Made by a program: the position numbers and the translations under genes
In this document: piece after piece, positions 34,231 through 47,100 of the stretch
How the letters are laid out: every line of letters starts with the position of its first letter
Position numbering within the stretch: position 1 is the first letter of the stretch
Source: Colias croceus
Taxonomy: Eukaryota > Arthropoda > Insecta > Lepidoptera > Pieridae
NCBI RefSeq assembly: GCF_905220415.1
Contig: NC_059554.1
Location: 4,861,001 to 4,925,000 of the forward strand
Direction: 5' to 3'
Length of the DNA stretch: 64,000 nt
Notes under the pieces: model-generated
Told to the model about the DNA's origin: nothing
The model's input: the letters and a program-made list of their open reading frames with translations, nothing else
Databases searched by the model: none

Positions 34231-37200
34231 ACAAAAAGCATCTGAATACTACAATTGCTCATTTCACTTTTTTGTTCTTCGATATATTTTTTTTTAAACT
34301 ATTTATAACTTATAATAAGTAATCAGCATAATATCTAGTAACCAGAAACATTACTTCAAATACCTACCTAGACGTAGAACAATATAAGTTATAACGTTCA
34401 TATTATGTAAACATATATTTCTGATTACAAATATCTAGAACTTATTTTTTAAGTCATAAATAACAAACTATATCCCTCTGGAGTTAGGGTTTGTTTTCGG
34501 TAGAATTGGTGGAGCTCCTTTGTCTTGCTAATTCTAGACGGAGCAGAATCGATCGTATTACAGAGCCTCAAGGTGGAGTTTGGCCAAACGGAATCGTAAT
34601 ATTCTTTGGAAGAGGGTGGGTATAAATTTTCCATGGGGGCAGACGGGGCGACGTCGCGCGAGGGCGCCGCTGACTCACACGGCGCGGTTACGGGCGTGGG
34701 GCGCGGGTAGCACATAATATTATAAGTATCTTCTCACATGTCACAAACTTTTCTCCGCATCGAGAAACTTTGTTAACGTCAACCGAGCACGTGGCCTTCG
34801 GCATTATACATAATTACTACGATTCCCGCGCAAATGCGAAAACTTTATAGCCTGCTTTTTACGATCAATGTCAAGTGCTTAGGCCTTAATGAAAACAAAT
34901 TCTAATATTTGGACTTGTAAATTATAAATATTTATGTTCATTGACAGCGAAGGTTCCTAGTGCTAGTTTTTATAGCGCTTAAATATAGGTAGAGAGCGCA
35001 ACTCTAGAATTTTACAAAATATCATACCTACTTATATATTTTCTTTTACAAAAAAAAAGTTATTTAATAAAAATGTTGTGTGGTTTTATGAAACCACGGT
35101 AAAAGTGAAACTTTTTTTCACACTATAGACATTTAACTAAAAATTATCGTATTTGTACGATAATTGTCGTACGTATCGTGCGTCACGCGACATGCGCTAC
35201 ACAGACGACCAAAAAGTTTGAGACGATGTTATAAAAGTTTCAAGATGACCAGCAGATACACAAACATATAAGAATATCGCAAATCTTTTTTTATCCAACT
35301 ACGTAGATTGCTTAGAGCGGAAATACATTGAAAATACATTAAATGCCAAACAGCATAACATATAATAATAATTGTCCGTGATAAGAGTGTCGGGCAATCA
35401 GCGTTACATCGGTCCGTCACCTTGAAGACTGATAACGGGCCCGCTGATAAGACGCTTGCGACATTCTCGCGGTACAAGTTACAGCCGTGATTATTTAATT
35501 ATAATTTTACATAAATCTTTACAGCTTTTATTAGGCTACAACTCATTGAGTAATTTACATCATTACATAAAAACATGCACCGACTATCATTATGCAAATA
35601 TCATGTTATCCATTCACCAAGATTTTTTAATCGTATTCAGTGTTACGATGATCATTAATACATGTATTATCAGTATGCCATACGAGTTTCGCTGAGTGTG
35701 TGTTTACTATTTACTGTTTATTATCATAAATATTTTGTCATTTTTCTTATAAATTGGTAATCAATATGAATCTAAGAAATTAAAGTGCGGTGTTGAAAGT
35801 TGAATATTATATGTTTCATAAAATATTCAGTATCGTGATACTTTTTCTTATATTGCATACATATAACGCATATATTTCTTTTAGAACCTAAAAAGCGACG
35901 CGTTCGTATTCAGCATTAGCATATTGAAAGCAATACATGTTGGAAGATGTGTATTCGTTCGCTGCGCTCTGTGAACTGAGTCCTGAGAGTTCTCTCCAGG
36001 CTGTATATTGTTATATCCATTGCGACGAAGGGGCGGCTTTATCTATATATATTCGCCCCTCCTCCAAGAAAATACGCTGGCGTAGCGCGGGAACGACTTT
36101 CCCGCTAAAACTTATAGCCAGTTCGTTTTGACGCGACGCTTTTTCATGAGCTTGACTTAGCCGTCTTTTATGGAAAGCAGATTTTGCACGAGCTAAATAA
36201 CTTCGCAAATTTATGAGCATTCAATCCTGTTATGTCTAACTTTGTTTCTTTAGTTATTTTACGAATAAGGCTGATAATTTCAACGAGAAGAATACTAGGA
36301 GCTTGATATTTGTCTAGAACCTCGCTCGGTATAATCAATATAGGTACCTACTACCTAGTGGGTAAGGAAAACAGAAATGTGGCCACCAAACGTATCGCTC
36401 GGTTTACTGTTGCCAGCTAATGGCGATAGGGCCAGTGTGGTAGTACCGTTGCTGCTTTGCATAAGTAATGACCACCGATGCCCCCCCTCCGTCCCGCGCC
36501 CCTCGCCCGCCCCCGCTCTAGGCCTATCGATTGCGGCGGCGCGAGGGCGGGCCGCATCGCCGTAATTGTCACAGCAAGTAAAATCATACTCGTTTCTCTT
36601 AATATCCGCCTTATTACTGTGGCATAAAACGCAAACTGCCTAAAATCAATCTCAAATAGACTACCAAATGTGTTATAGTCGGCTCTAAGTTTGGAGGCGG
36701 CTCGTAATAGAGCCTTCGAAAATTCTATGACAGAGCTTAATTAGACAGGCGTGCGATAGCGACAAATGGATTTTACTTGTCGAATATTTCTGCGCAAATT
36801 CTGGCCTTAAAAGTAAACTGTTTAAAATTAGTGATACTGTGTGTGAATTGAGCTGACCGTTTCAGCTCGTCGTACCTATATATTTGTTCATTTTGTTAGC
36901 AGCAATCTGCCACCAGCTAAAAACAACACGATTTTCAGACGTGCTCAGTACAAATAGAGAGCTTAATTCAGATGTTGAATTCGGATATTTTCAAAATTAT
37001 TGCAGATTTAAATATTTCTACCGATTGGAACGTATGCCTTACGTCGTACCTACAGCTACAGTATGCTACACAACGTTTTCATCTTTTTAGAAAACAATAA
37101 CGCATTCGAGCAACGAAGCGAACGACGTCGCATCGCATGTATTAATAGTAGTCGTCTAATAGCGCTGTTTTTTAGCGCACAACCAGCGACGAAAGTATGG

Positions 37201-38700
37201 TGAAAGTTGCGCGTTGACGTCACACACACACGCGCAAACACGCGTGCTGTGCCCGCGCCGCAGCCGACGTGACAGCCGAGGCGCGCCGCTCACCTCAGTC
37301 TTACCAAACGACGTTGCAACACATCGCATGAGAAATACACCAGCCCGATACTCAGTGGCCTCTCTCGACACGTTCTCTTACCCAACAGACTGTACGTACG
37401 AGTTCGACTCCGCTGTAATATACGACTGAACTCTACCGAAGGACTATGGGCGTTCCCCGCTGCTGATAATAATTGATTATATACGGGTTCTACTGATTGC
37501 ATGCGGGTGGCTTAATAAACAAAAATACAAGTCATAAATAACAGAAAAAGTCGAGACGTATGTGGACAAAAGTTTACCCGAGACGTCTGTGCAAGAGCCC
37601 GGCCTAGATTAAACTAAATACACACGCATTTCATTCATAATATAATCACGAGGATAGTTAATCGGATGGTGTCGTATGTGAAGGGCAGAAGTAGCAAAAT
37701 TCGCCGGCATTGGAGTTACGGCACGCCGCCCGTGGCGACAATTAATTACATAAAGTGAGAGATGAAAAGGAAAACGACCGACGATCAGCTGATTTCTGAT
37801 GCGTACGTAAAGTGTTCTATAATTACCTACAATGTTATATTTTGAAAACCATTATTGATTAAAATCGTTGTTACCACGTTGATTCCATTGCGTAGGTAAA
37901 TGTCTAACCAAAAAATAAGCTGAAATACCTACGTACCAATTTGTTTAATGAGATTGTTTATGATGCTGTACGCGTGCTAATAAGGTTCACATTTAAATCG
38001 CACAAAGAACACTAATTATAGGAATCTACTTGAAAACTGTGCACGATACAACAAATTTTAATTACCTACCTACTCTACCAATCATACATTGATAGCATTT
38101 TGCATTACATGTTTACAAAAGACTCTTAATTTGCAAAGTGTAGGTGTAATCTGTAGAAGCTTTATTTTTCATTGCCAAAAAAGCTATGAGAGGTGACGTC
38201 ACGACCTCAGTGGGGTAAAGGAGATTAGACGGGGTGGGAACGAGATTGGGAGCGGAGGCGTTCTGACGCCAGCACCCCTACCCCTTATACTCGATTTCAA
38301 AGCGTACTGCTCAACTTGATTAAAATTTTTATCGTTATCATCGAATTATTTTCGAAATACTGCTAAGAATAAGGTTAGTGAGTTGTTTATGGTAATGCGT
38401 TTTTTGGGTTAACTAAGGTGCATTTATTGTTAATGTGCGATTGGAATATATTGATGAAATTTAAAGAAGTGTAATTTTCAGTTAATGAATCATTTTCAAA
38501 CTTTTTGTCAAAGTATTTAAAAACAAAATAGCTCAAACATTTAAACTGTGAACTAATTAGCAAATATTCAGTACAAACCATTTCGAGGCACGAGTGAGTT
38601 TCCATGATAACGTTTCTATAGAGATCAAGAGACGGGACGGGGGGTGAATCCCCACAGTGGGGAGACATGTCGATCCCCTTACCCCACACTCACACACTGC
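34231..38700. other. taranis intron, middle part
   Basis: AT-rich sequence with further islands at 34630-34715, 36370-36570, 37190-37310 and 38200-38290. A group of GATA sites lies at 35380-35460. No supported gene. Short frames on both strands lack domains and consistent splicing. Confidence 0.45.
35380..35460. promoter_or_regulatory. GATA-site cluster
   Basis: GTGATAAGAG, ACTGATAACGG and GCTGATAAGAC occur within about 70 bases, all matching the (A/T)GATA(A/G) consensus on the same strand. Confidence 0.45.
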
Positions 38701-39120
38701 ATTATAGTAATTTACAATTAAAAATATTTTCTAGTCGTATTTGAAAAAACGGAAAAGATACCTAATCCTGATTTAACCCCTTATTGCATGAATTATTAAG
38801 GAGATGAAATAAAAATTATTTTTTTGCAAAAAAGTGTTTATTAGACCTTACATTATGAGATCAAATTGAGAAAAAAAATTATTTACTTATATTATAGAAA
38901 ATATATAACGGCGCCATATATGGACTCGTATGCAGTGTTTGTTGTATTTTTTCTGTCATATATGGCTTCGTATGCAATTAGAAAAAAGTAACTGATTAAT
39001 AAAATAAAAACATATTCCGGACTAATTTCACACACACGGTTGCTAAGCCCCAAACTAAACTTAAGCTTGTATCCTGAATGCTTAGTCAACTGATATGCTA
39101 CATATACTTTACATAAATCC

Positions 39121-39359
39121 TATCCTACTTATATTATAAATTCGAAAGTTTGTGAGGGTGGATGTATGTGTATGTGTTTGTTTGTTACTGTTTCACGCAA
39201 ATACTACTGAACCGACTTCTATGAAATTTAGCACACATAATATAGAGGGTAACTTGGACTAACACATAGGATAGGTTTTATCCCGAAAATCCCACGGGAA
39301 CGGGAACTATGCGGGGTTTTCTTTGAAAACGCGGGCGAGGCCGCGGGCGAAATGTTAGT
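39121..39359 (+). mobile_element. Helitron-like repeat (family A) nested in the piggyBac-like MITE
   Basis: TATCCTACTTATATTATAAA at the start, GGATAGGTTTTATCCCGAAA in the middle, and GCGGGCGAGGCCGCGGGCG then TTAGT at the end. It is younger than the element it interrupts. Confidence 0.75.
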
Positions 39360-39469
39360 ACTTTATATGGATACCTAAATAACACTCAGAATCACAGCCA
39401 ACTTATACTTCGTGAAATTGCTTAAAACAATTACGTTTGTCATTATAACATAAAAACACGTTATATTTT

Positions 39470-39736
39470 TCACATAACGTGAAGGAACGAAATTGGAACA
39501 ATATAGGCATAGCTGACGGGCGTTCTTCTTCCAAATTCGGTAATGACTAATCCCATCAGATCGTACAGAATCAAAGTGAAAATCCAGATGTCCTGCAGGA
39601 GTTTTTCGTAGCTTTTTTGCGGTAATTGGCGAGTCAGAAATACTGAGGAGACTCCAGAGATGCCGATGTTTCTAAGTTTTTGAGAGACGACCACGTCTTT
39701 TGGTAATAAGAGCTTTCCCTGACTTTCGCATTTGCT
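39470..39736 (-). other. Unexplained open frame of 88 codons inside the MITE
   Basis: After CCGTTTCAG the frame is open from AGC at 39736 to TGA at 39472-39470. It has no in-frame ATG near its beginning, so if real it would be a terminal exon. Segments include LPKDVVVSQKLRNIGISG and YEKLLQDIWIFTLILYDLMG. I recognise no family. It may be a captured exon or a chance frame. Confidence 0.3.
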
Positions 39737-40325
39737 CTGAAACGGCTAATTAAAAATCATACAGTGGCATATAGCATGAGTCTGTATTTATTGATGATGA
39801 TATAATATTTACATGCTTAGCATAGTGAGATAAAAGTGTCTAGGATCGATACTGGAACAATCAGTGAAAGTATCCATGCTGTGCTTGAATGCATACCCAG
39901 CCACATATGACATAATATATTTTGGACGGAATGCATACGAAGCCAAATATGACAGATTTGGAAAAGTACAAAAAACATGATTAAAGCAAAAAAAACAACC
40001 TAACCAAATGTTTTACCTTATTTTAGAAAGACTAAAGAATGAAGAAATATTTTTTTTCATGGCTTTACTCACCTTTTTGATATTGAAATCTTAATTTGAA
40101 AATCACGGTTTTTTCCGCGCACCCAAACCGTCGCACGCCCTAGACTAAATCTATAATATATCTGATGGATAATATTTACACTGTATAAATTAATTACATT
40201 CCAATTCTCGATGAAATGCTGTTTAAGATGTAAGGTAGTTTTTTTAGATATTGTTTATAGTTAGCCTATAAAAAATTCATAAACTTCGTCGTCCATATAT
40301 GGCTCCGTATGCGGTAAGGGGTTAA

Positions 40326-43300
40326 GACTATTGATTTTTGCAATTTTCTTTAACACATTTCAATCTAGTATTTATTTTGTATTTTGTAACTATGTACTAA
40401 TTAATAAGTCCTTTGTGTATCATATAAATACCTATAAATGACATTTCATATTTTTGAAATATTTAAGCACTTAATGAACGCCTAAATAAAAATATTATTT
40501 TCCGATTCACAAAAAAAAAAGTGTGAATTCTCATAGCGGCTGAATACGACAAGCAACGGAAGAAGAATGAATTTTTAATAAACACAGCGCGGGTGGGTTC
40601 TCACTACCCATCTACCCACCTCTAAACGGCACGCACTTAGAAGATTAGTCCCGGGAGCAACTCTACCTAAGTGACTAACAACAAACATCTATATTAAAAT
40701 AAGACCGTTTCTTTTACTACATCAAATAATCAAATCTCGAATATATTTATTTACGATCACTTCACTCCTTTAGATCTATCAAAACAAATAGGATAATAAA
40801 GCACCGCACGTGGACGTAAACAAACAAAAAAGTGTCACACTTTACACGAAATCATAAATCCGAACATCAACAGGTAGCGCGTAATAAAATAAAAGCAATA
40901 AAAGATAAGGCGGCGACCCGGAATGCAATAACAATGTAAATAGAGTTTTATAGTGTAAACAAGAAGAATATGGATGTGTTACGTAAACACTACGTCAGCG
41001 GGCGGCGCGTCACGGGTGCGACGTCACGGGAAGTCCGCAATAGATATACATATTTACAGTAGCCGTGCACCGCGCGGGTTCAATGTCGAGCTATCTATCG
41101 CCCATCAATCACCGATAGACGCGGGACATCCTCCCGCAAACAAACATCGCCCGTCGCGCCCGTTTCTATTTCCCTGCGAGCCGCGACTTACTACGGCCGC
41201 AGTTGTGCACGGATCGACTGTACCTAAAACGAGACATAAATTTTACCGTTAGATTACGCGTCATCGATTTGACGTAACATTTAGCACGCGCACGTTAATC
41301 TTTCAGCAAAAAGCGGCGATGCGGACAGATGAGTAAACAATCGATGTATGGTAATTATCGCCGGCGGAAAGTATCGATATCGTCGGTGCGTGACTGGTGG
41401 AGAGGTGAGCTGGGAACAAGGCCGGCGATGTTTACAAACTTCCGTCACGAGCCGCGAGCACTTGTCACCGTTCCGTTCCTCACACACGTCTACGCAAATA
41501 ATGGCGAGCCCTCACCATTGACATTGTCCCACTTAGAACGACTGGCCGGCTGTCTAGACTTAAAATGCGTCCGTTGATAGACAGATTACTTGTATGTTGT
41601 AACTTACGATCGTTTAACTGTTGCGTGTATTGTCTCCATTGTCTCCCTACTTGGCGAGTCAACGCTGCGTTGAAATCATTTTGTCTTCCTAGTACAATTT
41701 CGCTTCAAAGATATTCAGTATATTTTAAATTTCATAAAAGCATAAAATATGAAAGAGAATATGTCACACTGCAACAGTAAATAGCAATTCCTTGATTATA
41801 AACGTCGACAAATGAGCAACGGTATTCGCTAAAGATAGAATAACGTTAGCGAAGAGTATTCTAAATTTTCAAAGGCGTACCTACACCCTTATATTTACCG
41901 TGCCCTGTATAGGGTGGCTAGGGGAGCGCATTGGGGTGGCTGGCAGCCCCGGTGCAGTAGGCGCGTAGTAGCTGCAATAACGGAGCAGTGAAAGTGTCGC
42001 GGCTCGCTTCAACCGTCAATGGGTGAAGACGTACTACTTACTCCCTTCACCCCTTCGTCTTGAGCACAAACTTGCAGTTAATACTAAGTTATTCGGCAAG
42101 ACAGCACGTATGCAGCGCGCAATGCACTCACGAACATCGCAAATATTTTACGCGTTGTAGGTACCTAAATTGTTCGTTTAAAAAGTTATAATTTTTCAAT
42201 ACGCAAGTTGGAGTTGGTTGTAAAAACAAGCTAACATTGATCAGTCATTTATAAGAATGGATATGAACGATTTTGGATATCGAAACGTACGTGATCGCGT
42301 GGTGACATGTCGCGGCGACAAGCATATAAATGCGAGGAACGAGTACACCGTCATTATCTCAAATAATGAATGAAACGGAACGTAAATTGAAATGTATCGC
42401 GTGCCATAATCCGCGTGCATTAATCTCACTCAAATGCCGATCGTTGCGTCACATCGAACAGCAAACGGCTCAAGTTCATTGATCCACTTAATGTCCGCGC
42501 TAAATGTGTCGTTATTGTTGAATGTCAAAACAATGTTACATAATAATACGCGTTTACATGCCATTTGCGCACGTGGTGGAGTAGAGTAGCGAGCGGCGAG
42601 GAGCGATCCGCGGCCGCGTTCCGGCGCCTGCCCACTTCCGACTGATCACTCGCAATACGTCATTATGTTTATTTATGAGCTTATGATTATAAAATGACGT
42701 TTACTACATTCTGATATCGTTCGAGTTGTATAATAACATCTATTCATTCATAAATGATTAATAGTCGCTACCTACGAAATAGATTTGTAGTGGCATTAAT
42801 GAAGCTATTATCGTTTAATTATACCTAAACAAGATTTTACGCTTGCCGTCTGTAGTAAAACATAATTCACAACATTAAAATGTTTTATTTACATTTGTTC
42901 ACGTCAAACCATTAAAGGATTTGTGAGGTAATATTTTATTTTCCTTACATTCTTACTACATACAAATACAACTAAACTATTTATACCTATTCTTTACAGC
43001 TTTAGCAAAAATAAACACGCTAAGTCATCGTACCATTTATAATTTTTATTATTAGATATTGCCTTCAACCTATTATAAACTATACAATCTAGGTATTATA
43101 ACTTATTGAAACTTATAAAAATAATCCACATTGCTACAAAGAGGCACCTTCACCATATGATTATAATAATTATTATCAACAACCAGTCTGACATAATAAA
43201 AGTATACACAAATAAACATTTAAAATTGATGACTGCTATTAAACTTTCACCCCAGGATGAACTTGACCGTCGAAATAAGAAAATGGCAATAAAAACGTCA

Positions 43301-45160
43301 GTCTTATGGCATGACGTGAATTTACATAAATTATTATTGGCGGCGGAGCGTCTGGGACGAACGGTCGGGAGCATGTTTACCCGGTTGCAATGTTTATATA
43401 GGCATCCGTACACGAAACTGAAGTTCAACGACACCTTTATTGTTTTATAGGCACGTAATTGGGTCGCGGTGCGTTCAAAACATGTGTGCTTAGTTGGCAG
43501 AATCGCAAATCGAAAGACACCGTTTTGCAACTTTGAGCTGCTTTTATTTATTCACTTTCGTATGCAATTTACATTTTTCAATGTTGACTTGGGATTAGTT
43601 CCTATGTAGGTAAGTAATTGTTTTATGACTTTAATATCTATTTTAACGTATTATCTAATGATACTGATGTAGTTATAGTTAATGAGTTAACCAGTTTCTG
43701 CGAACATTCAACTGTTAAATAATTTATGCTGGCAACTGGGATTTCCAAGAGATTACGACATAATTTGGTGTTTGACAGAGAACCCTACTAAATACGGACG
43801 GGAGCCGCAAGTCGCAACACAATTCAAAAATAACAAATTATAGGATTAGCACATTTCAACACTTGTTCATCGAACAGCGCGTGCCAACAATAGACCAGTA
43901 AAAAAAGTAAAAAAAAAAATAATCAAACAGACGTCACGAGTAATTCAATACGATAATAAAATATGAACCGCATTGAATTCGGTACCTACACCTGACGCGG
44001 TTTTTCTAAACAGGTGCGATCGGCCATTCATAATTCACATCGTTAAGTGTCGATGCCCTATATTATTGTAGTGTCTCAAGTTCATTGAGTCACACAATAG
44101 GCTCATAATTGGTTGTAAACGTTTATGTCAAAACGCCGGCGCGATTCATAATGTTTTACATAATTAGTTTTGTTTGCATACGTGATTATTATGCGTGTCT
44201 TCGCGGATGACGTCCGGTGCGTTGCGGCACATTCATTCATTTGTTTATATTGTTTACTAACTTTAAAGCCACGTGCTCCAATGTGAACGTGTTAAGTGAT
44301 TATCACAATCGCATCCGTTGATAATCGAATTTGTGCGTTCAAGATTCGCGATAGCGTTGTGAGAATTTCACGGGCATACGATTTATGTTTTGTTATTTAT
44401 ATTCAGTCTGGTGTAGACTGTAGTCAATTTAAAAATGATATAAGTTGTCTGGTGGTATTTGAATAGTTTAACTTGATTCTGATACATATACCTAGGTACA
44501 TATACGATTTAAGTAAATTTCTGTACACGTGAAAACTGAAAACACAAATCTCAATTCATTTTTTTTTCTTTCTTCTTGGCAACAAGATGGCAATTGACTT
44601 TTTGACAAATTAACATTTGCTGTGCAATGTTGAAAATGACAAATTAATGAACTTTGGAATATTTAGTCTGGAGTTCCTCAGAAAAATAATATTAAGCAAA
44701 ATCTAATAAATCCCAAAAAGCACTTGTAATTCCTAAATTTCTTATCGTGCATAATCATAGGTACCAACCTACCTATTTCTTCATAAAATATTTTGCATTA
44801 TTAGCAATACAAAATATATATTTAAAAAATAGTAAGACAAATCTACGAGCAATTTAAAGTGTAGGTACCTAGTCTTTATCCGAACTGAACCAATATCAAG
44901 TTCGGAATAACGGGTTATTGGCAAACAGCAATACACGGCATACGAGTGACGTGTGAGGGCTGAGGACAGATGCACGTGACTGCAACAAGTTGCATTCCTA
45001 GATGCACCCTTCACCCACCCACCACCCGATAGGCCTACCAAAGTTTATGTCAACAAACGAAAGTTATTTTAACTTGGTTACTACCTAGACAAAAACGAAA
45101 TAACAATAAGTACCAACCATTATTATTATCGCCTTATTCTTTGAAACGAACTTATGGTTA
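40326..45160. promoter_or_regulatory. Regulatory-looking stretch of the taranis intron
   Basis: Islands at about 40970-41240, 41330-41560, 41920-42060, 42580-42660 and 43340-43420. Intervening sequence has homeodomain-type ATTA and TTTATTG/TTTATGA strings (for example 42660-42710 and 44101-44190) and forkhead-like AAACAAACA at 41139. No coding exon is supported. Confidence 0.35.
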
Positions 45161-45225
45161 AACAATTACAACGATATCAATAACTTATCTGATAAGCGAT
45201 AATGTATTATCGGCGGGATAACATA
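45161..45225. promoter_or_regulatory. Dense GATA cluster with nested palindromes
   Basis: CTTATC-T-GATAAG at 45184-45196 is followed directly by CGATAAT-GT-ATTATCG at 45197-45212, with GATATC before and GGATAAC after. Six GATA cores lie in about 50 bases on both strands. Confidence 0.5.
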
Positions 45226-46788
45226 TTTGCAACACAGTTTTTTGTATATCGTTTCTATTTCTTTTTGAAAAGAAAAAAGAGATAGACAGAGAACCAAAGA
45301 AGGTATGGGGCGGGGCGCCCCAATCGTTGCCATAACAACGACCCCTCGTGCTTGTTGGGAAAACCCGAAATTGAAATAGGAATATACATCAAGACTGTTA
45401 TTAGCTTGTACCTACAATCTACATACTGTAATAAAAATAAATATTCCATTAGGACTAGCTTTTTAATGTAGCATAAAATAACTATGTTTTAGGTATATAG
45501 GTATATGACTATCGTTTTTTTCATAGTTCTAATTATTTCTTTGTTTTAATTTATTTTCATATCTTTATAATTTTAAATATAACTAGAAGGACATCTCTAA
45601 CCCAGGGAAAATGCGAAAAATATGTATATTCGTTATTATTCGAATATAGACACGAGTTCGTAATAAAACGAAGGAGCAATATAGAAAGTAAAGTGTGTTC
45701 GCGCTGGCAAGCCAACTCGGCGATAATTAATGTGGAGTCGAGCGAGCGAACGGCGCCGGCAGCCTCGCGCCGCGCACACAAAAAACCCGCCCCGACACAA
45801 AAACACCCGTCGCCAGACAGGGACGGCGCTACGAGTTAGAGTGAAACAGTAACGTTTACATATTTCTTGATGACTTCTCGCTCGCCTCGAGCGTCGCGCA
45901 GTTATCAAGATTCGAGGCGAATACAGCGCTTTTGATTTAAAACTACAGAATGCGCCCTTCTATCTATCACATGACGTTTGACAGGTCGCCGGAAACGCGG
46001 CAAGATGTCAGATTCGAAAAAAAGGCGCGTATCGCACTTTTAAGTTTAAACATTTTTTTAACTATTTGCGTTTCACAATATCTAACAAAGGACTAAGTTT
46101 TAGTATATGAGGTATTAAATACAGCAAGTGAGCGATGTTTAACGCAATAACTTCTTGGAAAATTACAAATAACTATTATGCATATTTCGCTTTCTATACT
46201 AACTTTAACGAATATAGGACATAATATATAATATGACTGCAAAGTTAATCACTATGAACATATTCTAGAAATATATTTTGGGTAGGTATTTACATAAATT
46301 GAGTAAAAATTGAAGTACGACAGACAGAAATTACGGAGGGTAGACATAAACTGATGGTTATTAATAATATCTGTGAAAAACGAATGAATCCCGCATAGAT
46401 TAAAAGATCCAAAATACGAAGTAAACAACTTTTTTATGATTGAATTCTACTCATTTTTAAATGAATAAATATTGCTTTCTCTAATAAAACGTTCTTAGTT
46501 CATACATCAATAGTTACTAGACAAGAAAGAACTTGAACAAAGTGTTGCAAAGTTCGAATTGTGCAATATCAGGAAAAATATTTCTATGAAAGCATTTATT
46601 TCCTCGAACGGGATTATAGTTTCCATAAGATCCAAAAGAACATAGTTGTCAAAACCTAGTCTTGGACTTACAAAAATCACTTGATGTTACTCAACAGAAT
46701 CAAGTTGCAAACTAAGTTGAAGTTGAATAAATTTCCACACACAAGAACAGTTCGCACTGGGGGACGTATATTTAGAACTGTATCTTAC
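45226..46788. other. taranis intron next to the candidate first exon
   Basis: AT-rich, with GC-rich patches at 45690-45830 and 45890-46030. The second patch has ATGACGTTTGACAGG and AAGATGTCAG. The + strand ATG at 46005 opens only a 12-codon frame. No gene is supported. Confidence 0.4.
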
Positions 46789-46812
46789 CTGGAAATCACT
46801 CCACATCTTCAT
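46789..46812 (-). CDS. Candidate first coding exon of taranis (8 codons)
   Basis: On the - strand ATG AAG ATG TGG AGT GAT TTC CAG is followed by the strong donor GTAAGA. It encodes MKMWSDFQ and ends in phase 0, exactly what the main exon at 25944 needs, giving a 252-residue protein. Upstream on the same strand lies a GC-rich, TGTCA-bearing, promoter-like island (46860-47080). The implied intron is 20.8 kb. The join is inferred from phase and context; other first exons, including alternative promoters, are possible. Confidence 0.5.
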
Positions 46813-47100
46813 GGGGATACACCATAGTTCCGATACGAAAACATCACAAGAACACGATAACAACTGTCAAATATGTCACAGCACGGCGTCACTAACACGT
46901 ACAATCGGTGCAGAGGCCGGGCGCAGACTGACGAGAGCAGAGCGAGGCGAGTGTCGGCCGCGGCCGGGACTTGCGACGTTTCGGAGTTGCGATCGGCCTG
47001 AATCGGCCCCGCTTCGCCCGACCTGCTTCGACTGTACGGCTTTCGGCACACAATACTGGATTCTACGTTCACAGCGCTGCGCCCACCTGCGTTATACTTC
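46813..47100 (-). promoter_or_regulatory. Candidate taranis promoter and 5' UTR
   Basis: A GC-rich island at 46905-47065 directly upstream of the candidate first exon. AACTGTCAAATATGTCACAG at 46861-46880 repeats the TGTCA theme seen at the other two promoters. The start site cannot be fixed from the sequence. Confidence 0.45.

Larger units (their letters stand above)
38773..40325. mobile_element. piggyBac-like MITE (1545 bp) in duplicated TTAA
   Basis: TTAA at 38773-38776 and 40322-40325 flank terminal inverted repeats CCCCTTATTGCAT and ATGCGGTAAGGGG (11 of 13 matching). TTAA targets and CCC-starting ends are typical of the piggyBac superfamily. No transposase is recognised. Five copies of a motif like TGTCATATATGGCTTCGTATGC lie near the ends: 38914-38933 and 38953-38976 forward, 39888-39912 and 39931-39955 inverted, 40291-40312 forward. 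A Helitron-like repeat is nested at 39121-39359. Confidence 0.75.

Noticed and set aside
43106..43530. Overlapping 114- and 126-codon frames on both strands
   Set aside because: They mirror each other across a GC island and have low-complexity isoleucine runs.
46005..46040. A + strand ATG reading MSDSKKRRV, as a possible first exon
   Set aside because: The frame stops after 12 codons and the only GT nearby (CGCGTATCG) is a poor donor.
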